DNA of 64,000 nt from Christiangramia sediminis (GTDB lineage Bacteria; Bacteroidota; Bacteroidia; Flavobacteriales; Flavobacteriaceae): contig NZ_JAJBZG010000002.1 of assembly GCF_020552705.1 (NCBI RefSeq), forward strand, positions 248,001-312,000, in the 5' to 3' direction. The notes under the pieces were generated by a model. The model had not been told where the DNA came from and ran no database searches. It saw only the letters and a list, made by a program, of their open reading frames with translations. This document shows positions 51,626 through 59,193 of this stretch, piece after piece. A program made the translations under genes and the position numbers. Each line of letters starts with the position of its first letter. Position 1 is the stretch's first letter.

Positions 51626-53029
51626 TTATATATGCAATGCCCTGTTTTCAGTAGCGGCTAAGGCAGCTTCTTTTACCGCTTCAGCATAAGTTGGGTGAGC
51701 ATGGCTCATTCTTGCGATATCTTCCGCAGATGCTCTAAATTCCATAGCGGTAACAGCTTCCGCAATAAGATCGGCAGTTCTGGCACCAATCATATGAACT
51801 CCAAGAACCTCATCGGTCTTTTCGTCTGCAAGAATCTTAACAAGTCCGTCAATGTCTCCACTGGCTCTGGAACGGCCAAGTGCACGCATAGGGAATTTTC
51901 CTTCCTTATATTTCACACCTTCTTCCTTCAACTGCTCTTCAGTTTTTCCAACCGCAGCAACTTCAGGCCAGGTATAAACAACCCCTGGGATTAGGTTATA
52001 ATCGATATGAGGTTTTTGCCCGGCGATCAATTCAGCAACCATAGAACCTTCTTCTTCCGCTTTATGCGCAAGCATGGCTCCACGAACCACATCTCCTATC
52101 GCATAGATATTCTCTACATTGGTTTGTAAGTGATCGTTCACTTTCACTCTTCCCTTATCATCCAGTTCTACTCCTGCGGCATCGGCATTCAATCCATCAG
52201 TATAAGGACGACGTCCTACTGAAACTAGACAGTAATCACCTTTTAGTTCGATCTCCTTATCCTTCTTATCATCTGCTTTTATAATGATTTCATCTCCATT
52301 TCTCTCTACCGACTTCACTTTGGTACTGGTATGGAATTTAACTCCCTGCTTCTTCAATACTTTCTGAAGTTCTTTAGAAAGTGCGCTATCCATAGTCGGG
52401 ATAATTCTATCCATGAACTCAACTACAGTAACCTCAGCACCAAGACGGCGATACACCTGTCCCAGTTCTAATCCAATAACTCCACCACCAATCACGATCA
52501 TATGTTTTGGTACTTCTTTAAGCGTAAGAGCTTCTGTAGAAGTGATGACTCTTTCCTTATCTAATTCGATAAATGGAAGGTTAGCCGGCTTGGAACCGGT
52601 AGCGATAATGATCTTCTTTGCTTCGATGGTTTGAGTTTCTCCATCCTTTTCGATATTGACATGGGTTTTATCTTTAAAAGATCCAACACCTTCAATCACA
52701 TCGATCTTATTCTTATCCATGAGGAACTTTACTCCGTCGCAAGTCTGACTTACCACAGAAGATTTACGCTCCATCATTTTTTCAAGGTTCAATTTCACTT
52801 CTCCCGGAATTTCTATTCCGTGTTCTTCAAAATGTTTAAGGGCATCATGATAATGGTGAGAAGAATCCAAAAGCGCCTTACTTGGGATACAACCAACATT
52901 AAGGCAGGTTCCTCCAAGAGTGGAGTATTTCTCTATGATTGCAGTTTTCATACCCAGTTGGGCGCAACGAATGGCGGCTACATATCCACCGGGTCCTGAT
53001 CCTATAACTGCAACATCATATGTACTCAT
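51626..53029 (-). CDS. lpdA: Dihydrolipoyl dehydrogenase
   Basis: A 467-residue flavoprotein disulfide reductase, E3 of the 2-oxoacid dehydrogenase complexes. The FAD motif is GSGPGGYVAA (10-19), the redox disulfide is GGTCLNVGCIPSK (Cys42 and Cys47), the NAD motif is GGGVIGLELG (about 178-187), and the C-terminal catalytic HAHPTYAEAVKEA with His and Glu is present. No E1/E2 gene is adjacent. A 16-base palindrome lies 31 bases upstream. Confidence 0.96.
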   Translation of the reverse strand: MSTYDVAVIGSGPGGYVAAIRCAQLGMKTAIIEKYSTLGGTCLNVGCIPSKALLDSSHHYHDALKHFEEHGIEIPGEVKLNLEKMMERKSSVVSQTCDGVKFLMDKNKIDVIEGVGSFKDKTHVNIEKDGETQTIEAKKIIIATGSKPANLPFIELDKERVITSTEALTLKEVPKHMIVIGGGVIGLELGQVYRRLGAEVTVVEFMDRIIPTMDSALSKELQKVLKKQGVKFHTSTKVKSVERNGDEIIIKADDKKDKEIELKGDYCLVSVGRRPYTDGLNADAAGVELDDKGRVKVNDHLQTNVENIYAIGDVVRGAMLAHKAEEEGSMVAELIAGQKPHIDYNLIPGVVYTWPEVAAVGKTEEQLKEEGVKYKEGKFPMRALGRSRASGDIDGLVKILADEKTDEVLGVHMIGARTADLIAEAVTAMEFRASAEDIARMSHAHPTYAEAVKEAALAATENRALHI

Positions 53030-53060
53030 AATTGTAAGTTTTTTTGTTTTTCAAAAATTG

Positions 53061-53076
53061 GTCGTAAAAGTACGAC
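53061..53076. promoter_or_regulatory. Palindrome in the lpdA promoter region
   Basis: GTCGTA-AAAG-TACGAC is a perfect 6-bp inverted repeat. On the minus strand its centre reads TACTTTTA, a 7/8 match to the -7 consensus (TAnnTTTG), so it may be an operator over the lpdA promoter or part of a hairpin. Confidence 0.4.
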
Positions 53077-53101
53077 TATTCTCCACAATGACCAATACTG
53101 A

Positions 53102-53122
53102 GTTCGTAGTTCGTGGTTCGTA
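53102..53122. repeat. Three tandem heptamers
   Basis: GTTCGTA-GTTCGTG-GTTCGTA lie head to tail, with a loosely inverted relative (ACGAACTAATAACTAA) at about 53169-53184. Such GTTCGTA stretches look like small intergenic repeats. No gene is affected. Confidence 0.55.
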
Positions 53123-53180
53123 GAAAATAAAATTTCACTGCCTCGTAAAAAAATTTATTTAAAAAGTCACGAACTAATAA

Positions 53181-53639
53181 CTAAAGACTAATCAGCGTAC
53201 TTTGCTTTACTTTATTGATCGTAAAGATACTTTTGGTACTTCCTATATGATCCAGCGTAGTTAATTTTGTAACCAGAAATTCCCGGTAGGCATCCATATC
53301 TTTCACCAGAACTTTCAGGATATAGTCAAAATCTCCACTTACATGAAGACATTCTATTACTTCGGGAAGACTGGTAACTTCTCTTTCAAATTTATTTAGG
53401 AAATCTTTTTTATGCTGAATAAGTTTTATCTGGCAAAGCACCATAAAAGCCTTTTCAATTTTTTCAGGATCCAGCAGAGCAACATAATTTTTGATCACTC
53501 CTGCCCTTTCCAATTTCCGAATCCTTTCATATACCGCGGTTACCGAAAGTCCCAGATCGTTCGAAATCTCTTTATTGGTCTTTTTACTATCCTGCTGTAG
53601 ATGATTCAGGATTTTCTTATCAAGTTGATCAATTTTCAT
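53181..53639 (-). CDS. Lrp/AsnC-family transcriptional regulator
   Basis: A 152-residue Lrp/AsnC protein with an N-terminal helix-turn-helix (about 4-60, with DQLDKKILNHLQQDSK and GLSVTAVYERIRKLE) and a C-terminal RAM ligand-binding domain (about 65-140, with VIECLHVSGDFDYILKVLVKD). It diverges from the PLP-dependent lyase gene across 155 bases, and an Lrp-like palindrome (53683-53697) lies between them. It probably senses methionine or a related amino acid and controls the lyase; this link is inferred from position. Confidence 0.93.
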   Translation of the reverse strand: MKIDQLDKKILNHLQQDSKKTNKEISNDLGLSVTAVYERIRKLERAGVIKNYVALLDPEKIEKAFMVLCQIKLIQHKKDFLNKFEREVTSLPEVIECLHVSGDFDYILKVLVKDMDAYREFLVTKLTTLDHIGSTKSIFTINKVKQSTLISL

Positions 53640-53682
53640 AGGTTACTAATTTTCATCAAATCAATGAAATTTATCCTAAAAA

Positions 53683-53697
53683 TAGAATTTAATTCTA
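53683..53697. promoter_or_regulatory. Candidate Lrp/AsnC operator
   Basis: TAGAATTTAATTCTA is a 15-base perfect palindrome and agrees at 13 of 15 positions with the general Lrp consensus (YAGHAWATTWTDCTR). It lies in the divergent region between the regulator and the lyase gene, 44 bases upstream of the regulator start. Confidence 0.6.
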
Positions 53698-53794
53698 AAT
53701 TTTAGATTTAAAGCAGATTTATTTACCATAATTGACCAGTATCATTGTTTTTAAAACTAATCTTATTCAACTTTGATATATTAAATCAAACATC

Positions 53795-55009
53795 ATGAAA
53801 TACAAACCGGCAGATCGTATTCAGGATCTACAATATTTTGGGGAATTTGGAGGAGTGAATCCTTCAATTTCTGACTCTTCAACTTATACATTTCTTTCCG
53901 CAAAGACCATGTTCGATACTTTCGAAGGAAATGCAGAAGGTTGTTATTTATATTCACGGCATTCTTCCCCTTCAAACCTATATTTAGGCGAAGCCCTGGC
54001 AGCAATGGAAGGAACTGAGACGGCGAATGTTACAGCATCAGGAATGGGTGCGATCACAGCAACATTAATGCAATTATGTAATGCCGGAGATCATATCGTA
54101 TGTAGCAGAACTGTTTATGGGGGCACCTATGCTTTTCTGAAGAATTTAGCGCCTAAGTTTGGGATAGCAACCACATTTGTTGATATTACTAAACCTGAAA
54201 TGGTAGAAGCTGCGGTTCAGAAAAATACGAAAGTGATCTACTGCGAATCTGTAAGCAATCCTCTACTGGAAATTGCCGACCTTGAATCTCTAAGCAGAAT
54301 TTCGAAGGTTCATGGTCTTAAGCTTGTAATAGACAATACATTTTCTCCTCTGTCTATCACTCCACAAAAGTTGGGAGCAGACGTGGTGATTCATAGTCTT
54401 ACTAAATTCATCAATGGCAGCAGTGATACGGTTAGTGGAGTAATTTGTGGAACTAAAGAATTCATCAATGATCTTAGGAATGTGAATGACGGGGCGGCCA
54501 TGTTATTGGGGCCAACCATGGATAGTTTTAGAGCAGCTTCAATTTTGAAGAATCTTAGAACCCTTCATATTAGAATGAAACAGCACAGTCATAACGCCAT
54601 GTTTCTGGCCAAAAAATTTCAAGAAGATGGATTTAAAACGGTATATCCTGGACTGGAATCTCATCCCGGCCACGATACTTTCAGGAAAATGATGAATGAG
54701 TCTTATGGATTTGGCGGAATGCTGACCATTGATGTTGGTTCTCTGGACAAGGCCAATGAACTTATGGAGTTAATGCAGGAAAAAAATCTTGGATACCTGG
54801 CAGTAAGTTTAGGATTCTATAAAACCCTGTTCAGCGCACCGGGAACTTCTACTTCATCTGAAATTCCTATAGAAGAGCAGAATGAAATGGGCTTAAGCGA
54901 TGGATTGATCCGTTTTTCCATTGGTTTGGATAACGATATTGCAAGAACATATGAAATGATGAAAGAATGTATGATAAAAGTAGGAGTTCTGGATACTGAA
55001 ATGGTCTAA
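53795..55009 (+). CDS. PLP-dependent Cys/Met metabolism enzyme (methionine gamma-lyase-like)
   Basis: A 404-residue fold-type I enzyme of the Cys/Met metabolism PLP family. PLP-binding features are ASGMGAITAT (81-90), VIDNTFSPLSI (178-188) and the Schiff-base Lys204 in HSLTKFINGSSD. The position equivalent to the active-site Cys116 of Pseudomonas methionine gamma-lyase is Gly110 (VYGGTY), so it is not a classical MGL; cystathionine gamma-lyase/synthase-type or other gamma-elimination is possible. The divergent Lrp-type regulator supports an amino acid catabolic role. The enzyme name cannot be fixed from sequence alone. Confidence 0.82.
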   Translation: MKYKPADRIQDLQYFGEFGGVNPSISDSSTYTFLSAKTMFDTFEGNAEGCYLYSRHSSPSNLYLGEALAAMEGTETANVTASGMGAITATLMQLCNAGDHIVCSRTVYGGTYAFLKNLAPKFGIATTFVDITKPEMVEAAVQKNTKVIYCESVSNPLLEIADLESLSRISKVHGLKLVIDNTFSPLSITPQKLGADVVIHSLTKFINGSSDTVSGVICGTKEFINDLRNVNDGAAMLLGPTMDSFRAASILKNLRTLHIRMKQHSHNAMFLAKKFQEDGFKTVYPGLESHPGHDTFRKMMNESYGFGGMLTIDVGSLDKANELMELMQEKNLGYLAVSLGFYKTLFSAPGTSTSSEIPIEEQNEMGLSDGLIRFSIGLDNDIARTYEMMKECMIKVGVLDTEMV

Positions 55010-55089
55010 AATTTTGCAGGATTAAGCCGAAAGTCGTAAAATTACGTTCAGAAAAAATGATCAATATTAACGACCGGTTTTAAAATCAT

Positions 55090-55138
55090 AAGCCTCAGGG
55101 TAGATCTGATAATTTTCAGGTATACCCTGAGGCTTTAT
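55090..55138 (+). terminator. Terminator after the PLP-dependent lyase
   Basis: A 12-bp perfect stem (AGCCTCAGGGTA / TACCCTGAGGCT) with a 20-base loop is followed by TTATTTTT, about 80 bases beyond the lyase stop codon. Confidence 0.82.
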
Positions 55139-55167
55139 TTTTACCGCATATAAAGAACTTAAGCTTA

Positions 55168-56640
55168 ATGGAAAACTCTACTGCGAATCCTGAAAATGAA
55201 CCTGTAATTGAAAACAGAGAGCTTAATATCTGGGAAGCTTTAATTCCAGTTTTTGCCCTAATTGGGATGCTTGCATTTAATGTTTTTGTTTTTGGCGACG
55301 ACGCACTTAGTGGATCCAATCAATTCATCTTATTATTAGGAGGTGGAGTTGCAGCGATTGTTGGATATTTCAATAAAGTGAAATTTGACTTCATGATAGA
55401 TGAGGTTGCTAAAAATATCCAAAGTACCGCAGGCGCTATCCTGATATTATTAATGGTGGGAGCACTTGCAGGAACCTGGCTTATTAGTGGAATTATCCCT
55501 ACCATGATCTATTATGGTCTACAAATATTAAATCCCACAATCTTTCTTGCAGCCTGTGTGATCATCTGTTCGGTAATTTCTGTGGCTACAGGTAGTAGTT
55601 GGACCACTTCAGCCACGGTAGGTATTGCTCTTATCGGGATTGCCGACGCCCTGGGGATTTCTTTGGGAATGACCGCCGGTGCTATACTTTCCGGAGCTTA
55701 TTTTGGAGATAAAATGTCTCCTTTAAGTGATACCACCAACCTTGCCCCTGCCATGGCCGGCACCGATCTTTTCACGCATATAAAGTACATGGCCTTAACT
55801 ACGGTGCCTACCATCACAATTACTTTGATCGCATTTATCATTATAGGATTAAATCTTGATACCAGTGGATCTACAGATACTTCAGCTATTTTAAATTCTA
55901 TTGAAAGTTCCTTTACTATTACTCCATGGCTTTTTCTCGTGCCGGTAGTGGTTATATTTTTAATCGTTAGGAAAACTTCTCCTTTGGTGGCATTGTTAAT
56001 TGGAACCTTAATGGGAGCAGTAGCAGCTTTGATTGTTCAACCGAACATCGTGCTTGCGGTGAGCGGAATGGATGATCTCAACTTCATAAGTGGGTATAAA
56101 GGGATTATGAATGCGATCACCGTAGATACTGCTGTTGAAACCGATTCTGAAGCCCTGAACGATCTTTTTGCTTCCAGCGGAATGGCGGGGATGCTGGGCA
56201 CGATCTGGCTGATTATTTGCGCGATGGTCTTTGGTGGAATTATGGAAGCTATTGGTGCCTTAGCCAGAATTAGCAAGGCCCTGCTTAATATGTTCCATAC
56301 TACCTTTGGATTATTTGCCAGTACCGTATTTAGCTGTTTAGCATTGAATGTAACTGCTTCAGATCAATACCTGGCGATTGTTGTTCCTGGTAAAATGTTC
56401 GACAAAGCCTATAAAGATAAAGGACTTGCTCCTGAAAACTTAAGCCGTAGTCTGGAGGATTCGGGTACGGTAACTTCAGTTTTAGTTCCCTGGAATACCT
56501 GTGGGGCTTATCACAGTGGTGTTCTGGGTGTACCGGTTTTATCTTATGCCGGCTATGCCTTCTTTAATTACCTAAGCCCGTTTATGACATTGTTATTCGC
56601 GGCGGTGGGAATAAAAATTAAAATGCTTTCCGAAAAATAA
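55168..56640 (+). CDS. Na+/H+ antiporter NhaC family protein
   Basis: A 490-residue membrane protein with about 11-12 helices of the NhaC type. Family segments are SVATGSSWTTSATVGIALIGI (about 135-155), GAILSGAYFGDKMSPLSDTTNLAPA (about 173-197) and the C-terminal LEDSGTVTSVLVPWNTCGAYHSGVLGVP. NhaC members exchange sodium for protons; some relatives carry organic substrates such as malate/lactate or tyrosine. It stands alone after the lyase terminator, so any link to sulfur amino acids is only positional. Confidence 0.9.
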   Translation: MENSTANPENEPVIENRELNIWEALIPVFALIGMLAFNVFVFGDDALSGSNQFILLLGGGVAAIVGYFNKVKFDFMIDEVAKNIQSTAGAILILLMVGALAGTWLISGIIPTMIYYGLQILNPTIFLAACVIICSVISVATGSSWTTSATVGIALIGIADALGISLGMTAGAILSGAYFGDKMSPLSDTTNLAPAMAGTDLFTHIKYMALTTVPTITITLIAFIIIGLNLDTSGSTDTSAILNSIESSFTITPWLFLVPVVVIFLIVRKTSPLVALLIGTLMGAVAALIVQPNIVLAVSGMDDLNFISGYKGIMNAITVDTAVETDSEALNDLFASSGMAGMLGTIWLIICAMVFGGIMEAIGALARISKALLNMFHTTFGLFASTVFSCLALNVTASDQYLAIVVPGKMFDKAYKDKGLAPENLSRSLEDSGTVTSVLVPWNTCGAYHSGVLGVPVLSYAGYAFFNYLSPFMTLLFAAVGIKIKMLSEK

Positions 56641-56790
56641 AACTTACAATTACGATAATTCTGAAGTTAATTTACTGATAATTTGATAATTATAGAGTCA
56701 TACTATTGCGTTAATTGAAATCAATAGATAAGCCCTATTAAACAATAAAATTTTAAAATTTTTCAGGCTTTCAAATACATGCTTAGATAG

Positions 56791-56798
56791 TAAATTTG
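56791..56798 (+). promoter_or_regulatory. Flavobacterial -7 box of the peroxiredoxin gene
   Basis: TAaaTTTG matches the consensus exactly and is 45 bases upstream of the ATG, giving a leader of about 38 bases. Confidence 0.6.
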
Positions 56799-56842
56799 CG
56801 GTGTAGAAAAGAAAAAAGTTTAATTAAAAATAAAATTATAAT

Positions 56843-57481
56843 ATGGCTTTAGTAGGAAAAAAATTTCCAAATCTTAGCGTTGACGCAATGAACGAAATGG
56901 GAGATACTTTCAAATTAAATGTTTTGGAAGAAGCTCAGAAAAACAACAAGAAAGTATTGCTTTTCTGGTACCCGAAAGATTTCACCTTTGTTTGCCCTAC
57001 AGAACTTCACGCTTTTCAAAATGCTATGGAAGAGTTTGAAAAAAGAAATGTGATGGTGATCGGAGCTTCCTGTGATACTCCAGAGGTACATTTTGCATGG
57101 TTAAATACTCCAAAAGATAATGGTGGTATTGAAGGTGTAAAATACCCGATCCTTGCAGATTCTAACCGTAACCTAAGTTCAAGACTTGATATCCTGGACA
57201 TTATGAGTGAGACTTATGATGACGAAACAGGAGCGATCACTCTTGAAGGTGATAATGTAACTTATAGAGCTACTTACCTTATCGATGAAGAAGGAACTGT
57301 ATTTCATGAAGGTATCAATCATATGCCACTTGGAAGAAATGTAAACGAATTCCTAAGATTGATAGATGCTTACACGCATGTTCAGGAAAAAGGAGAGGTT
57401 TGCCCGGCAAACTGGGAAGAAGGTAAAGAAGCAATGAATGCAAATCGCGATGGAGTTGCATCTTACTTAAGCCTTAACTAA
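56843..57481 (+). CDS. 2-Cys peroxiredoxin (AhpC/Prx1 family)
   Basis: A 212-residue typical 2-Cys peroxiredoxin. The peroxidatic Cys51 is in DFTFVCPTEL and the resolving Cys187 is in GEVCPANW; both are intact. It reduces hydrogen peroxide and alkyl hydroperoxides in the cytoplasm. A thioredoxin-like gene follows after 37 bases, which may be its electron donor, then DUF6952, and after a terminator a thiol peroxidase, so this is a peroxide-defence group. Confidence 0.95.
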   Translation: MALVGKKFPNLSVDAMNEMGDTFKLNVLEEAQKNNKKVLLFWYPKDFTFVCPTELHAFQNAMEEFEKRNVMVIGASCDTPEVHFAWLNTPKDNGGIEGVKYPILADSNRNLSSRLDILDIMSETYDDETGAITLEGDNVTYRATYLIDEEGTVFHEGINHMPLGRNVNEFLRLIDAYTHVQEKGEVCPANWEEGKEAMNANRDGVASYLSLN

Positions 57482-57518
57482 GAAGTTAGAACTGAAGTAA
57501 GAACTTAAAAAAATTGCT

Positions 57519-57833
57519 ATGATTAAGGAATTAGATCAGGATAACTTAAGCGAATTAGTTGAAAGTAATGATACCGTAGTGGTCCAGTATATGGCCGGAT
57601 GGTGTGGAAACTGCAGGTTGATGAAGCCAAAGTTTAAAAAACTGGCTTCTGAGAACGAAAATGCTCAGTTTATATTTGTTGATGCGGAAAAGTTTCCGGA
57701 ATCAAGAAAACTGGCTAAAGTTGATAACCTGCCTACCTTTGCTACTTTCAAAAATGGAAGTTTTAAGAATCAGGTTCAGACGAACAAGTTTGACCAATTA
57801 AAAAGCTTAGTAGATGAAGTTACCAGTAATTAG
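57519..57833 (+). CDS. Thioredoxin-family protein with a CGNC active site
   Basis: A 104-residue single thioredoxin fold. The redox site is AGWCGNCRLMKP with Cys29 and Cys32, and the cis-Pro loop is DNLPTFATF. The CGNC centre, instead of CGPC, should shift the redox potential relative to classical thioredoxin. Its place after the peroxiredoxin suggests that it recycles that enzyme. The 3' end overlaps DUF6952 by 20 bases, which favours coupled expression. Confidence 0.9.
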   Translation: MIKELDQDNLSELVESNDTVVVQYMAGWCGNCRLMKPKFKKLASENENAQFIFVDAEKFPESRKLAKVDNLPTFATFKNGSFKNQVQTNKFDQLKSLVDEVTSN

Positions 57834-58062
57834 ACATCTGCAGAAAAACAATGATGAGGTAAAGCTTCAAAACACGATTGAAGTTCTTGAAAATTTCACC
57901 GAACATCGTTCAGTCTCTGAAGAGGAAATGGACGTGATAGGTGAACTGCTTACCAATCTTTGTGGAGCTGTAGAAGTTCATAAAATGATAAAAGATGGTG
58001 TTCCGGAAAGGGATGCTGCAAATAACTTTGTAAAGAAAGTCTTAGGTTCTATAGACAAATAG
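57814..58062 (+). CDS. DUF6952 family protein
   Basis: An 82-residue, mostly alpha-helical protein starting MKLPVIRHLQKNNDEVKLQN, which I recognise as the small flavobacterial DUF6952 family often found after a thioredoxin-peroxiredoxin pair. It has one Cys (in LTNLCGAVE) and no signal or membrane segment. It overlaps the thioredoxin gene by 20 bases in another frame. Function is unknown; the constant neighbourhood suggests a helper in thiol-redox or peroxide stress. Confidence 0.8.
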   Translation: MKLPVIRHLQKNNDEVKLQNTIEVLENFTEHRSVSEEEMDVIGELLTNLCGAVEVHKMIKDGVPERDAANNFVKKVLGSIDK

Positions 58063-58084
58063 ATAATCTTACAAATCAATTCAC

Positions 58085-58120
58085 AAGGGCTGTTTTCATT
58101 AGGAAACAGCCCTTATTGTT
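58085..58120 (+). terminator. Terminator after the peroxiredoxin-thioredoxin-DUF6952 operon
   Basis: AAGGGCTGTTT / AAACAGCCCTT stem with an 8-base loop followed by ATTGTTTT, 22 bases after the DUF6952 stop codon. Confidence 0.85.
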
Positions 58121-58186
58121 TTATGATAATTTTAGTAATAACCCAAAGACAATCTTCTAAATTTATATTTCAAATAAAAAAATAGC

Positions 58187-58687
58187 ATGGCAAAGATTGA
58201 ACTTGGCGGAGAAAAAGTAACTACCTATGGTAATTTACCTTCGATGGACGAAAAAGCACCTCATTTTGAACTGATTAAGTCAGATTTATCTATTGGGACT
58301 TTAGAAGATTTTAAAGGTAAAAGAGTGGTGATGAATATTTTCCCCAGTATAGATACGGGGGTTTGTGCAACTTCTGTCCGCAATTTCAACAAGAAAGCAT
58401 CAGAATTAAAAAATACCGTAGTTCTGTGTATCTCCAGAGATCTTCCATTCGCGCAACAAAGGTTCGTGAGTGATGAGGAACTAAAAAATGTGACTAATCT
58501 TTCAGATTTTAGAGATAGAAATTTTGGAAAGGACTATGGTGTGGAAATGCTAGACGGAGCTTTTGAAGGACTTCTTTCAAGAGCTGTCGTGGTACTGGAC
58601 GAAAATGGCCATGTAATTCACTCACAACAGGTTTCAAGAATTGAAGATGAACCGGATTATCTTGCCGCTTTGAAAACATTATTATAA
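58187..58687 (+). CDS. tpx: Thiol peroxidase (Tpx) without the usual resolving cysteine
   Basis: A 166-residue atypical 2-Cys peroxiredoxin of the Tpx type. The peroxidatic Cys60 is in PSIDTGVCATS. Cys81 in VVLCISRDLPFAQ matches the non-resolving Cys82 of the E. coli enzyme, but the position of the E. coli resolving Cys95 is Val94 (QQRFVSDEE). The usual intramolecular disulfide cannot form, so Cys81 or an external thiol must resolve it. Length and other motifs (GLLSRAVVVLDENG) are normal. A near-match -7 box (TAAATTTA, 58158-58165) precedes it. Confidence 0.93.
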   Translation: MAKIELGGEKVTTYGNLPSMDEKAPHFELIKSDLSIGTLEDFKGKRVVMNIFPSIDTGVCATSVRNFNKKASELKNTVVLCISRDLPFAQQRFVSDEELKNVTNLSDFRDRNFGKDYGVEMLDGAFEGLLSRAVVVLDENGHVIHSQQVSRIEDEPDYLAALKTLL

Positions 58688-59061
58688 TGAAGAACAGTTT
58701 CCTCGGAAAAAGAATCAGAGGAGGAGGATATGCGATCAAAGGAGCCTGGCTTCTGCTTAAGCATGAACCCAGTATCCAGGTTCAATTTGTGATTTCTATC
58801 CTGGTGTGCATTGCCGGATGGTTTTTTGGGATCTCCAGAACAGAATGGATATTTCAGTTCCTGGCTATTGGTCTGGTTATGTCTACAGAAGGCCTGAACA
58901 CTGCTATTGAAGCCATGGCAGATTTTGTCCATCCAGATTTTCATAATAAAATAGGTCATATCAAAGATGTGGCAGCCGGAGCAGTATTTATATCAGCACT
59001 AATTGCTGTAATAATTGCTGGTTTCATTTACTTACCCTATATATTTAATCCCGGTAAATAA
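58687..59061 (+). CDS. dgkA: Diacylglycerol kinase family membrane protein
   Basis: A 124-residue inner membrane protein of the prokaryotic DgkA/undecaprenol kinase family, with three helices (about 37-57, 60-80 and 100-120). Catalytic segments are STEGLNTAIEAMAD (Glu and Asn) and KDVAAGAVFISA. It phosphorylates diacylglycerol or undecaprenol with ATP for lipid recycling. Its ATG is placed on the last base of the tpx stop codon, giving translational coupling with tpx. Confidence 0.9.
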   Translation: MKNSFLGKRIRGGGYAIKGAWLLLKHEPSIQVQFVISILVCIAGWFFGISRTEWIFQFLAIGLVMSTEGLNTAIEAMADFVHPDFHNKIGHIKDVAAGAVFISALIAVIIAGFIYLPYIFNPGK

Positions 59062-59164
59062 TAAATCCTATATATTAAAGTTTTCATTTATAGTCTAAAA
59101 CCTATAAAACAGGCAAGTTTTAAAATTGAAGATTTTTTTCCTTAATTTGGAAAAGGCTAATTTG

Positions 59165-59172
59165 TATTTTTG
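59165..59172 (+). promoter_or_regulatory. Flavobacterial -7 box of the ftsK-lolA-lptF/G operon
   Basis: TAttTTTG matches the consensus. It contains the TTG at 59170 that would start the longest frame of FtsK, which shows that the real start is the ATG at 59194. Confidence 0.65.
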
Positions 59173-59193
59173 CCGAAACCGTTCAACCTACAT

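Noticed and set aside
59170-59193. Eight-residue N-terminal extension of FtsK from a TTG
   Set aside because: The TTG is part of a perfect -7 box (TAttTTTG), so it would lie upstream of the transcript.
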